Positions 17,547 to 25,645 are shown, counted from the first letter of the stretch. The stretch is DNA of 64,000 bases from Streptomyces sp. NBC_01232 (GCF_035989885.1 NZ_CP108518.1:4827001-4891000), one strand, 5' to 3'. Numbers and translations are program-made. The notes: generated from the sequence alone by a model not told the origin.

Positions 17547-17984
17547 ATGGCCCGCACCCGCACCCGCACCGGGTGGTTCGCCCTCGCCACCGTGTCGGCC
17601 CTCGCCGCGGGAGCGGTCTCGCTCTCGTCCGGCGCCTCCGCCGACACGCCGGGCCCCGCTCCGGCCCCGAAGCCGACGCCGACCGCTCCTGCTCCGCAGC
17701 CGACCCCGACCGCTCCCGCCCCGCGGCCGAGTCCCACCGCCCCCGCCCCGCGGCCGACCTCGACCGTTCCGCCGGGGCCGAAAGTGCCGTGGGCGGACAT
17801 CCAGGACCTCTACGGCCGCAAACCGGGGCCGCGCCCCGGCACTCCCTGGGTGGGCCGGCCGTACGCGGACATCGGGGACCTGCGCCCCGGGCCCCGACCC
17901 AGCAATCCGTCCGGCCTCTTCGGCCAGGGCGGAGGAGGCTCCAAGGACTTCGGGAAGAGCCCCTGGTACTTCTACGTCGGCTGA
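17547..17984 (+). CDS. Small secreted Pro/Thr-rich protein
   Basis: The protein has 145 aa with an AAGGAG site eight bases before ATG. An Arg/Thr N-terminus and hydrophobic stretch (WFALATVSALAAGAVSLSSGASA) form a signal peptide ending near residue 32. Then come four tandem PxPTPTAPAP-type units (about 35-75) and two similar WADIQDLYGRKPGPRPGTPW / YADIGDLRPGPRPSNP segments. No catalytic motif. Function unknown; the Pro/Thr repeat resembles a cell-wall spanning linker. Confidence 0.7.
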   Translation: MARTRTRTGWFALATVSALAAGAVSLSSGASADTPGPAPAPKPTPTAPAPQPTPTAPAPRPSPTAPAPRPTSTVPPGPKVPWADIQDLYGRKPGPRPGTPWVGRPYADIGDLRPGPRPSNPSGLFGQGGGGSKDFGKSPWYFYVG

Positions 17985-18012
17985 GGCTCCGCCCGGCCGT
18001 CCGCAGGAGCCT

Positions 18013-18306
18013 TCAGTCCTGGTCCTTGTCCTTCTTCTCCTGCTCGTCGCGCAGCGACTTCAGGAACTCCGGGTTGTCGTCGGGCGCCACCCACTGCGCC
18101 CGGCGCGCCCGGCCGCCGCCCGACGCCCCCCGCTGCCTGCCCGCGAACAGCCACACCACCGGGCCCACGATGGAGAACAGCAGGATGATGATCACCCAGA
18201 CCACCTTGGGGAGGTGCTTGACCTCCTGCTCCGGGGTGTTCAGGCAGTCGATGAAGGCATAGATGGTCAGCGCGAGGATCAGCAGGAACGGCAGATAGCG
18301 CAGCAC
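18013..18306 (-). CDS. PLDc_N-domain small membrane protein
   Basis: The protein has 97 aa from GTG 18306. Two hydrophobic helices (YLPFLLILALTIYAFIDC and VVWVIIILLFSIVGPVVWLFAG) flank the conserved LNTPEQEVKHLPK turn, which is the phospholipase D N-terminal-type membrane domain (PLDc_N). A charged tail follows. No catalytic HKD motif, so it is not a phospholipase. It is divergent from mqnL; role unknown. Confidence 0.8.
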   Translation of the reverse strand: MLRYLPFLLILALTIYAFIDCLNTPEQEVKHLPKVVWVIIILLFSIVGPVVWLFAGRQRGASGGGRARRAQWVAPDDNPEFLKSLRDEQEKKDKDQD

Positions 18307-18396
18307 GGTGTGGGACCGACTCCCAGTCAGTGACGGGGGGCCCACGTCGGGCCCCGGTGACGCCTCCAGGGTAGTTGGTGACGGATACTGACCCCT

Positions 18397-19851
18397 ATGG
18401 CTTACGACGATCTCCGCTCGCTGCTCCGGGCTCTGGAGCGGGAGGGCGACCTCAAGCGCATCAAGGCCGAAGTCGACCCGTACCTGGAAGTCGGGGAGAT
18501 CGTCGACAGAGTGAACAAGGCAGGGGGCCCGGCCCTGCTGTTCGAGAACGTCAAGGGTTCGGCGATGCCGCTGGCCATGAACGTCTTCGGCACCGACCGC
18601 CGCCTGCTCAAGGCCCTCGGCCTCAAGTCGTACGGCGAGATCAGCGAGAAGATCGGCGGCCTGCTCAAGCCCGAGCTCCCGCAGGGCTTCATCGGGGTCC
18701 GCGAGGCCTTCGGCAAGCTCGGCTCGATGGTCCACGTGCCGCCGAAGAAGATCAAGGGTGAGGCGCCCGTCCAGGAGGTCGTCCTCACCGGCGACGACGT
18801 GGACCTGGACCGGCTCCCGGCCCTCTTCACCTGGCCCAAGGACGGCGGGGACTTCTTCAACCTCGGCCTGACCCACACCAAGCACCCCGAGACCGGCGTC
18901 CGCAACCTCGGCCTCTACCGGCTCCAGCGCCACGACAAGCGCACCATCGGCATGCACTGGCAGATCCACAAGGACAGCCGCAACCACTACGCCGTGGCCG
19001 CGGCCAAGGGCGAACGGCTGCCGGTCGCCATCGCCTTCGGCTGCCCGCCCGCGGTGACGTACGCGTCCACCGCGCCGCTGCCGGGCGACATCGACGAGTA
19101 CCTCTTCGCCGGCTTCGTCGCGGGCAAGCGGATCGAGATGGTCGACTGCAAGACGGTCCCGCTCCAGGTCCCCGCCAACGCCGAGGTCGTCATCGAGGGC
19201 TGGCTGGAGCCCGGCGAGATGCTGCCGGAGGGCCCGTTCGGCGACCACACCGGCTTCTACACCCCGCAGGAACCCTTCCCGGCCCTGAAGATCGACTGCG
19301 TGACGATGCGCAAGCGTCCGCTCATCCAGTCGATCGTGGTCGGCCGGCCGCCGACCGAGGACGGCCCGCTCGGCCGCGCGACGGAGCGGTTCTTCCTTCC
19401 GCTCCTCAAGATCATCGTGCCGGACATCGTGGACTACCACCTCCCCGAATCGGGAGGCTTCCACAACTGCGCGATCGTCTCGATCGACAAGAAGTACCCG
19501 AAGCACGCCCAGAAGGTCATGCACGCCATCTGGGGCGCCCACATGATGTCGCTGACCAAGCTGATCATCGTGGTCGACAAGGACTGCGACGTCCACGACC
19601 TGCACGAGGTCTCCTGGCGGGCCCTGGGCAACACCGACTACTCCCGCGACCTCACCGTCGTCGAGGGCCCGGTGGACCACCTGGACCACGCCTCGTACCA
19701 GCAGTTCTGGGGCGGCAAGGCGGGCATCGACGCGACGAAGAAGCTGCCCGAGGAGGGCTACACCCGCGACGGCGGCTGGCCCGACATGGTGGAGTCCGAC
19801 CCGGCGACGGCCGCCCTGGTGGACCGCCGCTGGAAGGAGTACGGACTGTGA
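18397..19851 (+). CDS. mqnL: UbiD-type decarboxylase of the futalosine menaquinone pathway
   Basis: The 484-aa UbiD-family enzyme uses prenylated FMN to decarboxylate the prenylated 1,4-dihydroxy-6-naphthoate intermediate; the cofactor is made by the UbiX-type gene mqnM nearby. Family landmarks: GGPALLFENVKG, NLGLYRLQRHDKRTIGMHWQIHKD, PVAIAFGCPPAVTYAS, TGFYTPQEPFP, RATERFFLPLLKIIVPDIVDYHLPESGGFHN and MHAIWGAHMM. A GATACT hexamer at 18384-18389 is placed so that transcription would begin at about the ATG, with no Shine-Dalgarno site, so the mRNA may be leaderless. It overlaps the next gene by GTGA and is part of a three-gene block ending with mqnP. Confidence 0.93.
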   Translation: MAYDDLRSLLRALEREGDLKRIKAEVDPYLEVGEIVDRVNKAGGPALLFENVKGSAMPLAMNVFGTDRRLLKALGLKSYGEISEKIGGLLKPELPQGFIGVREAFGKLGSMVHVPPKKIKGEAPVQEVVLTGDDVDLDRLPALFTWPKDGGDFFNLGLTHTKHPETGVRNLGLYRLQRHDKRTIGMHWQIHKDSRNHYAVAAAKGERLPVAIAFGCPPAVTYASTAPLPGDIDEYLFAGFVAGKRIEMVDCKTVPLQVPANAEVVIEGWLEPGEMLPEGPFGDHTGFYTPQEPFPALKIDCVTMRKRPLIQSIVVGRPPTEDGPLGRATERFFLPLLKIIVPDIVDYHLPESGGFHNCAIVSIDKKYPKHAQKVMHAIWGAHMMSLTKLIIVVDKDCDVHDLHEVSWRALGNTDYSRDLTVVEGPVDHLDHASYQQFWGGKAGIDATKKLPEEGYTRDGGWPDMVESDPATAALVDRRWKEYGL

Positions 19852-20318
19852 GCCCCATCGCCGTGGGCGGCCCCGAGTTCTTCATCGGCACCTCGGAGCG
19901 GTACGTCGCCCTGATGCGCCCGGAGATCGACCCGACGCAGCCCGGTGTGCTCCTCGCCGCCGAGCAGGCGGGCGTCAGCCCCGAGGAATTCGCGGGGTCC
20001 GGCGACACCTGGGCCCTGATGTTCGACGTGGACGGGGAGGGCGGCGGTTTCGAGCTGCCCGGCGCACGGGACACCGAGGCGGACGGCTTCGCGGAGCAGC
20101 TCCAGCAGGCCCTGGCGGCCGGGGAGCCGTTCACCGCGGAGGCCGGGAACTTCCTGCTCCTCGACGCCCGCCCGTCCGGGGGCGACTGGGAGGTCACCGC
20201 ACGCGTCACCCCGCCCGAGGGTCACGACGACGACACCGTCCGGACCCTGGAGCTGGGCGCCCTCCCGGCGGCGGAGCTCACGGCCGACCTCGAAGAGTTC
20301 CGCAGGAGCCTCGCATGA
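19848..20318 (+). CDS. Unknown protein embedded between mqnL and mqnP
   Basis: The 156-aa acidic protein has overlaps of four bases with mqnL (GTGA) and with mqnP (ATGA), so it is translated as part of the menaquinone block. Visible features: GPEFFIGTSERYVALMRPEIDPTQPGVLLAAEQAGVSPEEFAG, DTWALMFDVDGEGGGFELPG, EPFTAEAGNFLLLDARPSGGDWEVTARVTPP and a C-terminal helix LTADLEEFRRSLA. No signal peptide, membrane helix or known motif. The position suggests a helper for UbiD or prenyltransferase action, but this is inference only. Confidence 0.75.
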   Translation: MSPIAVGGPEFFIGTSERYVALMRPEIDPTQPGVLLAAEQAGVSPEEFAGSGDTWALMFDVDGEGGGFELPGARDTEADGFAEQLQQALAAGEPFTAEAGNFLLLDARPSGGDWEVTARVTPPEGHDDDTVRTLELGALPAAELTADLEEFRRSLA

Positions 20319-21235
20319 CCTCCGCCGCCGAAGCCCTTCAGGGACCCGGCCCCGCGCCGCAGGCAGGGAAGGTCAAGGCCTTCCTGCGGCTTGTGCTGAT
20401 CGAGCACTCGGTCTTCGCGCTGCCCTTCGCCTACATCGCGGCGTTCACCGCCATGTTCCAGCTCGACCGGCGCGTCCACTGGGGCGTCCTGCTGCTCGTC
20501 ACCATCTGCATGGTGGGGCTGCGGACCTTCGCGATGGCGGCCAACCGGATCATCGACCGCGAGATCGACGCCCGCAACCCGCGCACGGCGAGCCGTGAGC
20601 TGGTCACCGGCGCGGTGTCGGTCCGCGCGGCCTGGACCGGCGCCGGTATCGCGCTGCTGGTCTTCCTCGGCTCGGCGGCGCTGCTGAACCCGCTGTGCCT
20701 GGCGCTCGCGCCGGTCGCCGTGATCCCGATGGTGGTCTACCCGTACGGCAAGCGGTTCACGAACTTCCCGCACGCCATCCTGGGCCTGGCCCAGGCGATG
20801 GGCCCGGTCGGGGCCTGGCTGGCCGTGACCGGCGAGTGGTCCTGGGACGCGGTGCTCCTGGGCCTGGCGGTCGGCGTGTGGATCGGCGGCTTCGACCTGA
20901 TCTTCGCCTGCCAGGACGTGGCCGCCGACCGGGCGGAGGGCGTCAAGTCCGTCCCGGCCCGCTTCGGCGTCCCGGCCGCCCTCTGGGGCGCGCGCGGCGC
21001 GCACGTCGTGACCACGGCCCTGCTGGCCTGGTACGCACTCGCCACGGACGCGGGCGCGCTGTTCTGGGCCGGCCTGGCGGTGGTCGTCGCGGCCTTCCTC
21101 TACGAGCACACGATCGTCAAGCCGCACGACCTGTCCCGCCTGAACCGCGCCTTCTTCACGGTCAACGGCTTCATCGGGATCGCCCTGTTCGTGTGCGCCC
21201 TGGGCGATCTGGCCGTACGGGGCCTGAGCCTCTAG
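20315..21235 (+). CDS. mqnP: UbiA-family prenyltransferase of the futalosine pathway
   Basis: The 306-aa polytopic membrane enzyme attaches the polyprenyl chain to the naphthoate ring. Both Asp-rich prenyl-diphosphate motifs are intact: NRIIDREIDARNPRTASRELV (NxxxDxxxD) near residue 75 and CQDVAADRAEGVKSVPARFG near 205. About eight hydrophobic segments are visible (LVLIEHSVFALPFAYIAAF, VLLLVTICMVGL, ALLVFLGSAALL, VGVWIGGFDLIFA). Co-translated with the preceding unknown gene. Its 3' end overlaps the rhomboid gene tail by four bases. Confidence 0.92.
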   Translation: MTSAAEALQGPGPAPQAGKVKAFLRLVLIEHSVFALPFAYIAAFTAMFQLDRRVHWGVLLLVTICMVGLRTFAMAANRIIDREIDARNPRTASRELVTGAVSVRAAWTGAGIALLVFLGSAALLNPLCLALAPVAVIPMVVYPYGKRFTNFPHAILGLAQAMGPVGAWLAVTGEWSWDAVLLGLAVGVWIGGFDLIFACQDVAADRAEGVKSVPARFGVPAALWGARGAHVVTTALLAWYALATDAGALFWAGLAVVVAAFLYEHTIVKPHDLSRLNRAFFTVNGFIGIALFVCALGDLAVRGLSL

Positions 21236-21828
21236 CCGGCGGCCGGTGCGCGGCGCGGGAGGGCGAAGGCCGCCGCCGCGCCTGCCAGGAGGCCGAAGAG
21301 GTGGCCCTGCCAGCTGACTCCCGAGTCCGTCGGCAGGATGCCCAGGAAGATGGTGCTGCCCCAGACGGCGGCGATCACCACTGCCACCACCACGCCCAGC
21401 GGACGCCGTTCCACGAAGCCGCGGACCAGCAGGTAGCCGAAGAGGCCGAAGATCAGGCCCGAGGCGCCCGCCGTGATGGTGTCCGAGGGGGAGACCAGCC
21501 AGACGCCGAGACCGTCCACGACGGCGACGGCCGCGCACACGGCGAGGAAGCGGCGGATGCCGCTGAGGGCCGCCACGAAGCCGAGGGTCAGCAGCGGGAC
21601 GGTGTTGGCCGCCACATGGTCGAAGCCGAAGTGGAGGAAGGGCGCGAGCGGTATCCCGGTGAGCCCGTCCGGTTCGCGGGCGATGATCCCGTACCCGTCC
21701 AGCGCATGGCCGGTGGCCGCGTCCACCAGCTCGATCAGCCACAGCAGTGCCACCCAGCCCGCCATCAGCTTTCCGGCCGCCTTGGCCCGGTCGAGCTGCG
21801 TCCAGCCCGCTTCCGCTGTCGTGCTCAT
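21232..21828 (-). CDS. Rhomboid-family intramembrane serine protease
   Basis: The protein has 198 aa and about six membrane segments. The rhomboid signatures are intact: HFGFDHVAANT (H66, H71, N75), the catalytic serine in GASGLIFGLFGYLL (S123), and the catalytic histidine in WQGHLFGLLAG (H176). It would cleave single-pass membrane substrates within the bilayer; targets unknown. It is convergent with mqnP (four-base tail overlap) and divergent from mqnM. A longer start at 21849 is possible. Confidence 0.9.
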   Translation of the reverse strand: MSTTAEAGWTQLDRAKAAGKLMAGWVALLWLIELVDAATGHALDGYGIIAREPDGLTGIPLAPFLHFGFDHVAANTVPLLTLGFVAALSGIRRFLAVCAAVAVVDGLGVWLVSPSDTITAGASGLIFGLFGYLLVRGFVERRPLGVVVAVVIAAVWGSTIFLGILPTDSGVSWQGHLFGLLAGAAAAFALPRRAPAAG

Positions 21829-21905
21829 CTTCCTCGTCCCCCTCGCCACGTCCCGTCACGGGAACGTCCGGACACCTTACTGAGTGCCCATCGGCGGTGG
21901 CCGGA

Positions 21906-21911
21906 TAGTCT
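21906..21911 (+). promoter_or_regulatory. -10 element of a probably leaderless mqnM transcript
   Basis: TAGTCT fits TANNNT and places the start of transcription at 21918 or 21919, where the mqnM ATG begins. A GGAGG lies only one base before the ATG, too close to act as a normal ribosome site. Confidence 0.45.
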
Positions 21912-21918
21912 CGGAGGT

Positions 21919-22611
21919 ATGACTGAGCGCAAGCGCACCCCGTGGGTGGTCGGGGTTTCCGGGGCGTCCGGGACGCCGTACGCGGCGGCGGTGCTCCGCG
22001 GGCTGCTCGCCGCGGGCGAGAGTGTCGACCTGGTGGTGAGCCGCGCCTCGCGTCTCACTCTGCTGGACGAGACCGGGATCGCCTTCCGCGACGCGCACTG
22101 GCGCGAGGACCTCGCGGAGTGGCTGGCCCGTGGCGCCGACGGCAAACCGGGGACCTTCCAGGCCCCGGCGGCCGACGCGGACATCCGGTACTGGGGTGCG
22201 GGAGACCTGGCGGCGGGCCCGAGTTCGGGCTCGTACCCGGTCAAGGGGATGCTCATCGTCCCCGCGTCCACGGCCTGCGTGGCGGGGGTGGCGCTCGGAC
22301 TGTCGAAGGACCTGCTCCAGCGCGTGGCGAGCGTGACGCTCAAGGAGCGGCGCCGGCTGGTGGTCGCGGTGCGGGAGACCCCGCTGAACGGTCAGACACT
22401 GCGGCATCTGGTGGCGCTGGACGAGGCGGGCGCGATCGTGCTGCCCGCCTCTCCGGCGTTCTATACGGGTGCGACGCACATCCAGGATCTGGTGGACTTC
22501 GTCGCGGGGCGGGTGCTGGACGCGGCAGGTGTGCCGCACCGGCTGTACCGCCGTTGGGAGGGGGAGCTGGGAGGCTCCCGTACTCCCCGGGGGGCAAGCG
22601 CCGGTGACTAG
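21919..22611 (+). CDS. mqnM: UbiX-type flavin prenyltransferase of the futalosine pathway
   Basis: The 230-aa flavodoxin-like protein makes prenylated FMN for the UbiD-type decarboxylase. The FMN-binding signature WVVGVSGASGTPYAAAVLRGLL opens the protein, followed by LVVSRASRLTLLDETG, the SYPVKGMLIVPASTACVAGVALGLSKDLLQRVASVTLKERRRLVVAVRETPL core and a C-terminal DFVAGRVLDAAGVPHRLYRRW. An insertion of about 25 residues (ADGKPGTFQAPAAD) lies between the second strand and the core. It is monocistronic between the rhomboid gene and a small convergent gene, with a leaderless-type promoter. Confidence 0.92.
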   Translation: MTERKRTPWVVGVSGASGTPYAAAVLRGLLAAGESVDLVVSRASRLTLLDETGIAFRDAHWREDLAEWLARGADGKPGTFQAPAADADIRYWGAGDLAAGPSSGSYPVKGMLIVPASTACVAGVALGLSKDLLQRVASVTLKERRRLVVAVRETPLNGQTLRHLVALDEAGAIVLPASPAFYTGATHIQDLVDFVAGRVLDAAGVPHRLYRRWEGELGGSRTPRGASAGD

Positions 22612-22745
22612 GCCTTCTTCTTACGGCCGAGCGGCTTGCGGGCCTTGTCGACGCGGTGGGCCGCGGCGGGCTGGTGGGCACGGGATCGGTTGGCCAGCTC
22701 CTGGAGCTCCCGCATGTGTGCGTAGGCCATCTCGATCGTGAACAC
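22608..22745 (-). CDS. 45-residue basic protein, unknown
   Basis: GTG 22745 is preceded by AGGAG nine bases upstream and opens a 45-codon frame ending in TAG. The protein starts VFTIEMAYAHMRELQELANRS and ends RKPLGRKKKA. It has an N-terminal amphipathic helix and a strongly basic tail, suggesting nucleic acid or ribosome contact. It overlaps the mqnM tail by four bases on the opposite strand and lies divergent from the AsnC gene. I recall similar short Streptomyces proteins but know no function. Confidence 0.6.
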   Translation of the reverse strand: MFTIEMAYAHMRELQELANRSRAHQPAAAHRVDKARKPLGRKKKA

Positions 22746-22789
22746 GGTGAACCACTCCTGAAGATCGTCATTGATCAGCGATAAGATTT

Positions 22790-22827
22790 CACAGGGTGTT
22801 GACCCTGTGTGCCTTAGATTCTATACC
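22790..22827 (+). promoter_or_regulatory. AsnC gene promoter with overlapping palindrome
   Basis: TTGACC (22799-22804) and TATACC (22822-22827) are spaced by 17 bases, a good HrdB-type promoter. The 8-bp arms CACAGGGT / ACCCTGTG (22790-22809, four-base spacer) straddle the -35 box, a typical place for an autorepressor to bind. Confidence 0.6.
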
Positions 22828-22868
22828 TAGACTTGCAGGATCGCCGAATAATGGAAGGCTCCACGTAA

Positions 22869-23324
22869 ATGGACACGGTGGACAGGCAGCTCATCCAGGC
22901 ACTCCGGGAAAACGGTCGTGCCTCGTACGCGGAGCTGGGCCGTCTCGTGGGCCTCTCCGGCCCCAGCGTCACCGACCGCATCAACCGACTGGAGACGGCC
23001 GGGGTCATCACCGGCTACCGCGCGACGGTGGACTCGCGTTCGCTCGGCCTCGGCGTCACGGCGCTGATCGGGCTCTCCATGTCCGACGCCGCGGACCACG
23101 AGGACGTGGCCCGGCGGCTGCGCGACCTCAACGAGATCGAGGACTGCTGGTTCATCGCCGGCGACGACTCCTTCATGCTGAAGGTGCGCGCCAACGACGT
23201 GGACGGCCTGGAGAAGATCATCCGCAGGCTCTCCGGAACCAAGGGCGTCTCGCGCACCCGTACCACCATCGTGCTCTCCACCAAGTGGGAGAACCGGGTC
23301 GGGGAGCTGCCCGAGGAAGCCTGA
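22869..23324 (+). CDS. Lrp/AsnC-family transcriptional regulator
   Basis: The protein has 151 aa. The N-terminal helix-turn-helix is MDTVDRQLIQALRENGRASYAELGRLVGLSGPSVTDRINRLETAGVITGY, followed by the RAM ligand-binding domain (ALIGLSMSDAADHEDVARRLRDL, EIEDCWFIAGDDSFMLKVRANDVDGLEKIIRRL). Such proteins sense amino acids or related small molecules. GGAAGG lies ten bases before the ATG. It is 60 bases upstream of mqnE and co-directional, so it may influence mqnE expression; the effector is unknown. Confidence 0.9.
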   Translation: MDTVDRQLIQALRENGRASYAELGRLVGLSGPSVTDRINRLETAGVITGYRATVDSRSLGLGVTALIGLSMSDAADHEDVARRLRDLNEIEDCWFIAGDDSFMLKVRANDVDGLEKIIRRLSGTKGVSRTRTTIVLSTKWENRVGELPEEA

Positions 23325-23384
23325 GAGTACGGTGGGGCAGGGTTCGCAGGACAGGCAGAGGCATCTAGAGGAGGCGACCGGTAC

Positions 23385-24548
23385 ATGGACGCTGGGCTCA
23401 AGCGTGAGCTGGAGGAGAAGGTCCGCTCCGGCGAGCGGCTGACCCGTGAGGACGGTATCGCCCTCTACGAGTCGGACGACCTGGCCTGGCTGGGCGGCCT
23501 CGCCCACGAGGTGCGCACGCGCAAGAACGGTGACGTCGTCCACTTCAACGTCAACCGGCACCTCAACATGACGAACGTGTGCACCGCCTCGTGCGCGTAC
23601 TGCTCGTTCCAGCGCAAGCCGGGCGAGAAGGACGCGTACACGATGCGCATCGAGGAGGCCGTGCGCCTGGCCAAGGCCATGGAGAACGACAACCTCACCG
23701 AGCTGCACATCGTCAACGGCCTGCACCCGAACCTGCCGTGGCGCTACTACCCGCGCTCGCTCTCCGAGCTGAAGAAGGCGCTGCCGAACGTCTCGCTGAA
23801 GGCGTTCACGGCGACCGAGATCCACCACTTCGAGACGATCTCCGGTCTCACGGCGTCCGAGATCCTGGACGAGCTGATCGAGGCGGGCCTGGAGTCGCTC
23901 ACCGGCGGCGGCGCGGAGATCTTCGACTGGGAGGTCCGGCAGCACATCGTCGACCACCGCACCCACTGGGAAGACTGGTCGCGCATCCACCGGCTGGCGC
24001 ACGAGAAGGGTCTCAAGACCCCCGCGACCATGCTGTACGGGCACATCGAGGAGCCGCGCCACCGCGTGGACCACGTGCTGCGGCTGCGCGAGCTGCAGGA
24101 CGAGACCGGCGGCTTCCAGGTCTTCATCCCGCTGCGCTACCAGCACGACTTCGTGGACATGAAGGACGGCAAGGTACGCAACAAGCTCCAGGCGCGTACG
24201 ACGATGGCGACCGGCGCCGAGGCGCTGAAGACCTTCGCCGTCTCGCGACTGCTCTTCGACAACGTGCCGCACGTCAAGGTGTTCTGGGTGATGCACGGCG
24301 TGCAGACCGCCCAGCTCGCGCTGCAGCACGGTGCGGACGACATGGACGGCTCGGTCGTCGAGTACAAGATCACGCACGACGCGGACAACTACGGCACCCC
24401 GAACAAGCTGGGCCGTGACGATCTGCTGGACCTGATCCGCGAAGCGGGCTTCCGTCCGGTCGAGCGCAACACGCGCTACGAGATCATCCGCGAGTACCCC
24501 GGCCCGGACGCAGACCTGCGCGAGACCCCGCAGGCGATGCGCGTCTGA
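23385..24548 (+). CDS. mqnE: Aminodeoxyfutalosine synthase (radical SAM)
   Basis: The 387-aa radical SAM enzyme joins the chorismate-derived enolpyruvyl benzoate to the adenosyl part of SAM, giving aminofutalosine. The 4Fe-4S motif is C66-TAS-C70-AY-C73 (NVCTASCAYCSFQRK). Other landmarks: HFNVNRHLNMTNVC, ELHIVNGLHPNLPWRYYPRSL, KAFTATEIHHFE, GGGAEIFDWEVRQHI and GGFQVFIPLRYQHDF. A strong GAGGAGG lies 12 bases before ATG. It ends at a clear terminator. Confidence 0.95.
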   Translation: MDAGLKRELEEKVRSGERLTREDGIALYESDDLAWLGGLAHEVRTRKNGDVVHFNVNRHLNMTNVCTASCAYCSFQRKPGEKDAYTMRIEEAVRLAKAMENDNLTELHIVNGLHPNLPWRYYPRSLSELKKALPNVSLKAFTATEIHHFETISGLTASEILDELIEAGLESLTGGGAEIFDWEVRQHIVDHRTHWEDWSRIHRLAHEKGLKTPATMLYGHIEEPRHRVDHVLRLRELQDETGGFQVFIPLRYQHDFVDMKDGKVRNKLQARTTMATGAEALKTFAVSRLLFDNVPHVKVFWVMHGVQTAQLALQHGADDMDGSVVEYKITHDADNYGTPNKLGRDDLLDLIREAGFRPVERNTRYEIIREYPGPDADLRETPQAMRV

Positions 24549-24576
24549 CAGCCCGGTCCGGCCTCTTCCGGTCAGT

Positions 24577-24604
24577 CGAACCCCGGCCCCTGGGCCGGGG
24601 TTCG
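24577..24604 (+). terminator. Terminator after mqnE
   Basis: A 12-bp perfect stem (CGAACCCCGGCC / GGCCGGGGTTCG) with a four-base loop is followed by GCGTTTTC. Confidence 0.8.
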
Positions 24605-24636
24605 GCGTTTTCTGGACGCGCCGATTGGGTAATGGA

Positions 24637-24642
24637 TAAACT
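24637..24642 (+). promoter_or_regulatory. -10 element of a leaderless GNAT transcript
   Basis: TAAACT lies exactly six bases before the ATG at 24649, and no Shine-Dalgarno site precedes it. Transcription should start at the A of ATG. Confidence 0.5.
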
Positions 24643-24648
24643 CGCCAT

Positions 24649-25173
24649 ATGACCCTTACTTTCACCCTGGACCCGGTCGTCGACCCTGCCCTGCGTGATG
24701 GAATCCTGGCGCTGTGGGCCGACGTCTCCAACGCGGGCGGCGCCGTGGGCTTCGTGCCCCCGGTCACCTCCGACGAGGTCCGCCCCGCGCTGGACAAGCA
24801 CCTCGCCGGCGTCGCCGGCGGGAGCTGCCGGCTGCTCGTCGGGCACGACGGGGACGGGGCGGTCGCCGCGACCGCCTTCCTCGTCCACAACTCGCACGCG
24901 CTCCAGCTCCACTGGCTGTGGGCCTACACGGTGATGGTCCATCCGCGCCACCAGGGCAAGGGGTACGGGCGCGAACTGATGGCCGCCACGGAGGCCGCGG
25001 CCCGTTCCCTCGGGAACATCGACGCCGTCCGTCTCACCTGCCGCGGCGGCCTGGGCCTGGAGCACTTCTACGCCTCCTGCGGCTACAAGGAGGTCGGCCG
25101 CGTCCCCGGCGCGATCCGGGTGGCCCCGGGCGACGACCGCGACGACATCGTGATGCTGCTGCCGCTGCACTGA
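24649..25173 (+). CDS. GNAT-family N-acetyltransferase
   Basis: The protein has 174 aa. The acetyl-CoA binding region is visible as WLWAYTVMVHPRHQGKGYGRELMAATEAAARSLG (motif A with the QGKGYG turn), then RLTCRGGLGLEHFYASCGYKEVGRVPGAIRV (motif B). Substrate unknown; the family acts on small molecules or proteins in the cytoplasm. Transcript is probably leaderless. It stands alone between the mqnE terminator and the DUF4229 gene. Confidence 0.85.
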   Translation: MTLTFTLDPVVDPALRDGILALWADVSNAGGAVGFVPPVTSDEVRPALDKHLAGVAGGSCRLLVGHDGDGAVAATAFLVHNSHALQLHWLWAYTVMVHPRHQGKGYGRELMAATEAAARSLGNIDAVRLTCRGGLGLEHFYASCGYKEVGRVPGAIRVAPGDDRDDIVMLLPLH

Positions 25174-25307
25174 CCGGCGGCCGCACCCGCTGCCGCACCC
25201 GCCGCCGCACCGGCCGCCGTACCCCGGAGGGCCGCGGCGGGGTGGCGGCGTGCTTCACTGGACGGGCACCAGCCGCCGCAGACCACGACGAGAGAGAAGG
25301 GGTCACC

Positions 25308-25619
25308 GTGTCCCTCAAGCCGAGCGCAACGATCCGCTACACCGCGATGCGCCTGGGCATCTTCGTCGGATGCCTCGTCGCCGTCGCCGGCCTCGTCCGG
25401 CTGGGCTGGGTGCCCGCCGGGCTCGGGGACGCCAACGTGGCCTGGGTCGTGCTGCTCGCCCTCGTGATCTCGGCCCCGCTCTCCTTCGTCCTCCTGCGCA
25501 AGCAGCGCGACGAGATGTCCCAGCAGATCTCCGGTCGCGTCGCGGGTGCGAAGCAGAAGCTCGCCGCGAACCGCAGCCAGGAGGACCAGGCCGACGACGC
25601 GGCGCGCGTGAGCTCGTAA
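25308..25619 (+). CDS. DUF4229 small membrane protein
   Basis: The protein has 103 aa from GTG with AAGGGG six bases upstream. It has two membrane helices (LGIFVGCLVAVAGLVRLGW and VAWVVLLALVISAPLSFVLL) followed by the conserved cytoplasmic tail RKQRDEMSQQISGRVAGAKQKLAANRSQED, typical of DUF4229 proteins from actinomycetes. Function unknown. In S. coelicolor-type genomes such genes lie near menaquinone genes, which matches here. Confidence 0.85.
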   Translation: MSLKPSATIRYTAMRLGIFVGCLVAVAGLVRLGWVPAGLGDANVAWVVLLALVISAPLSFVLLRKQRDEMSQQISGRVAGAKQKLAANRSQEDQADDAARVSS

Positions 25620-25645
25620 CGCCCCAGTTGGCTTCATCACACATC

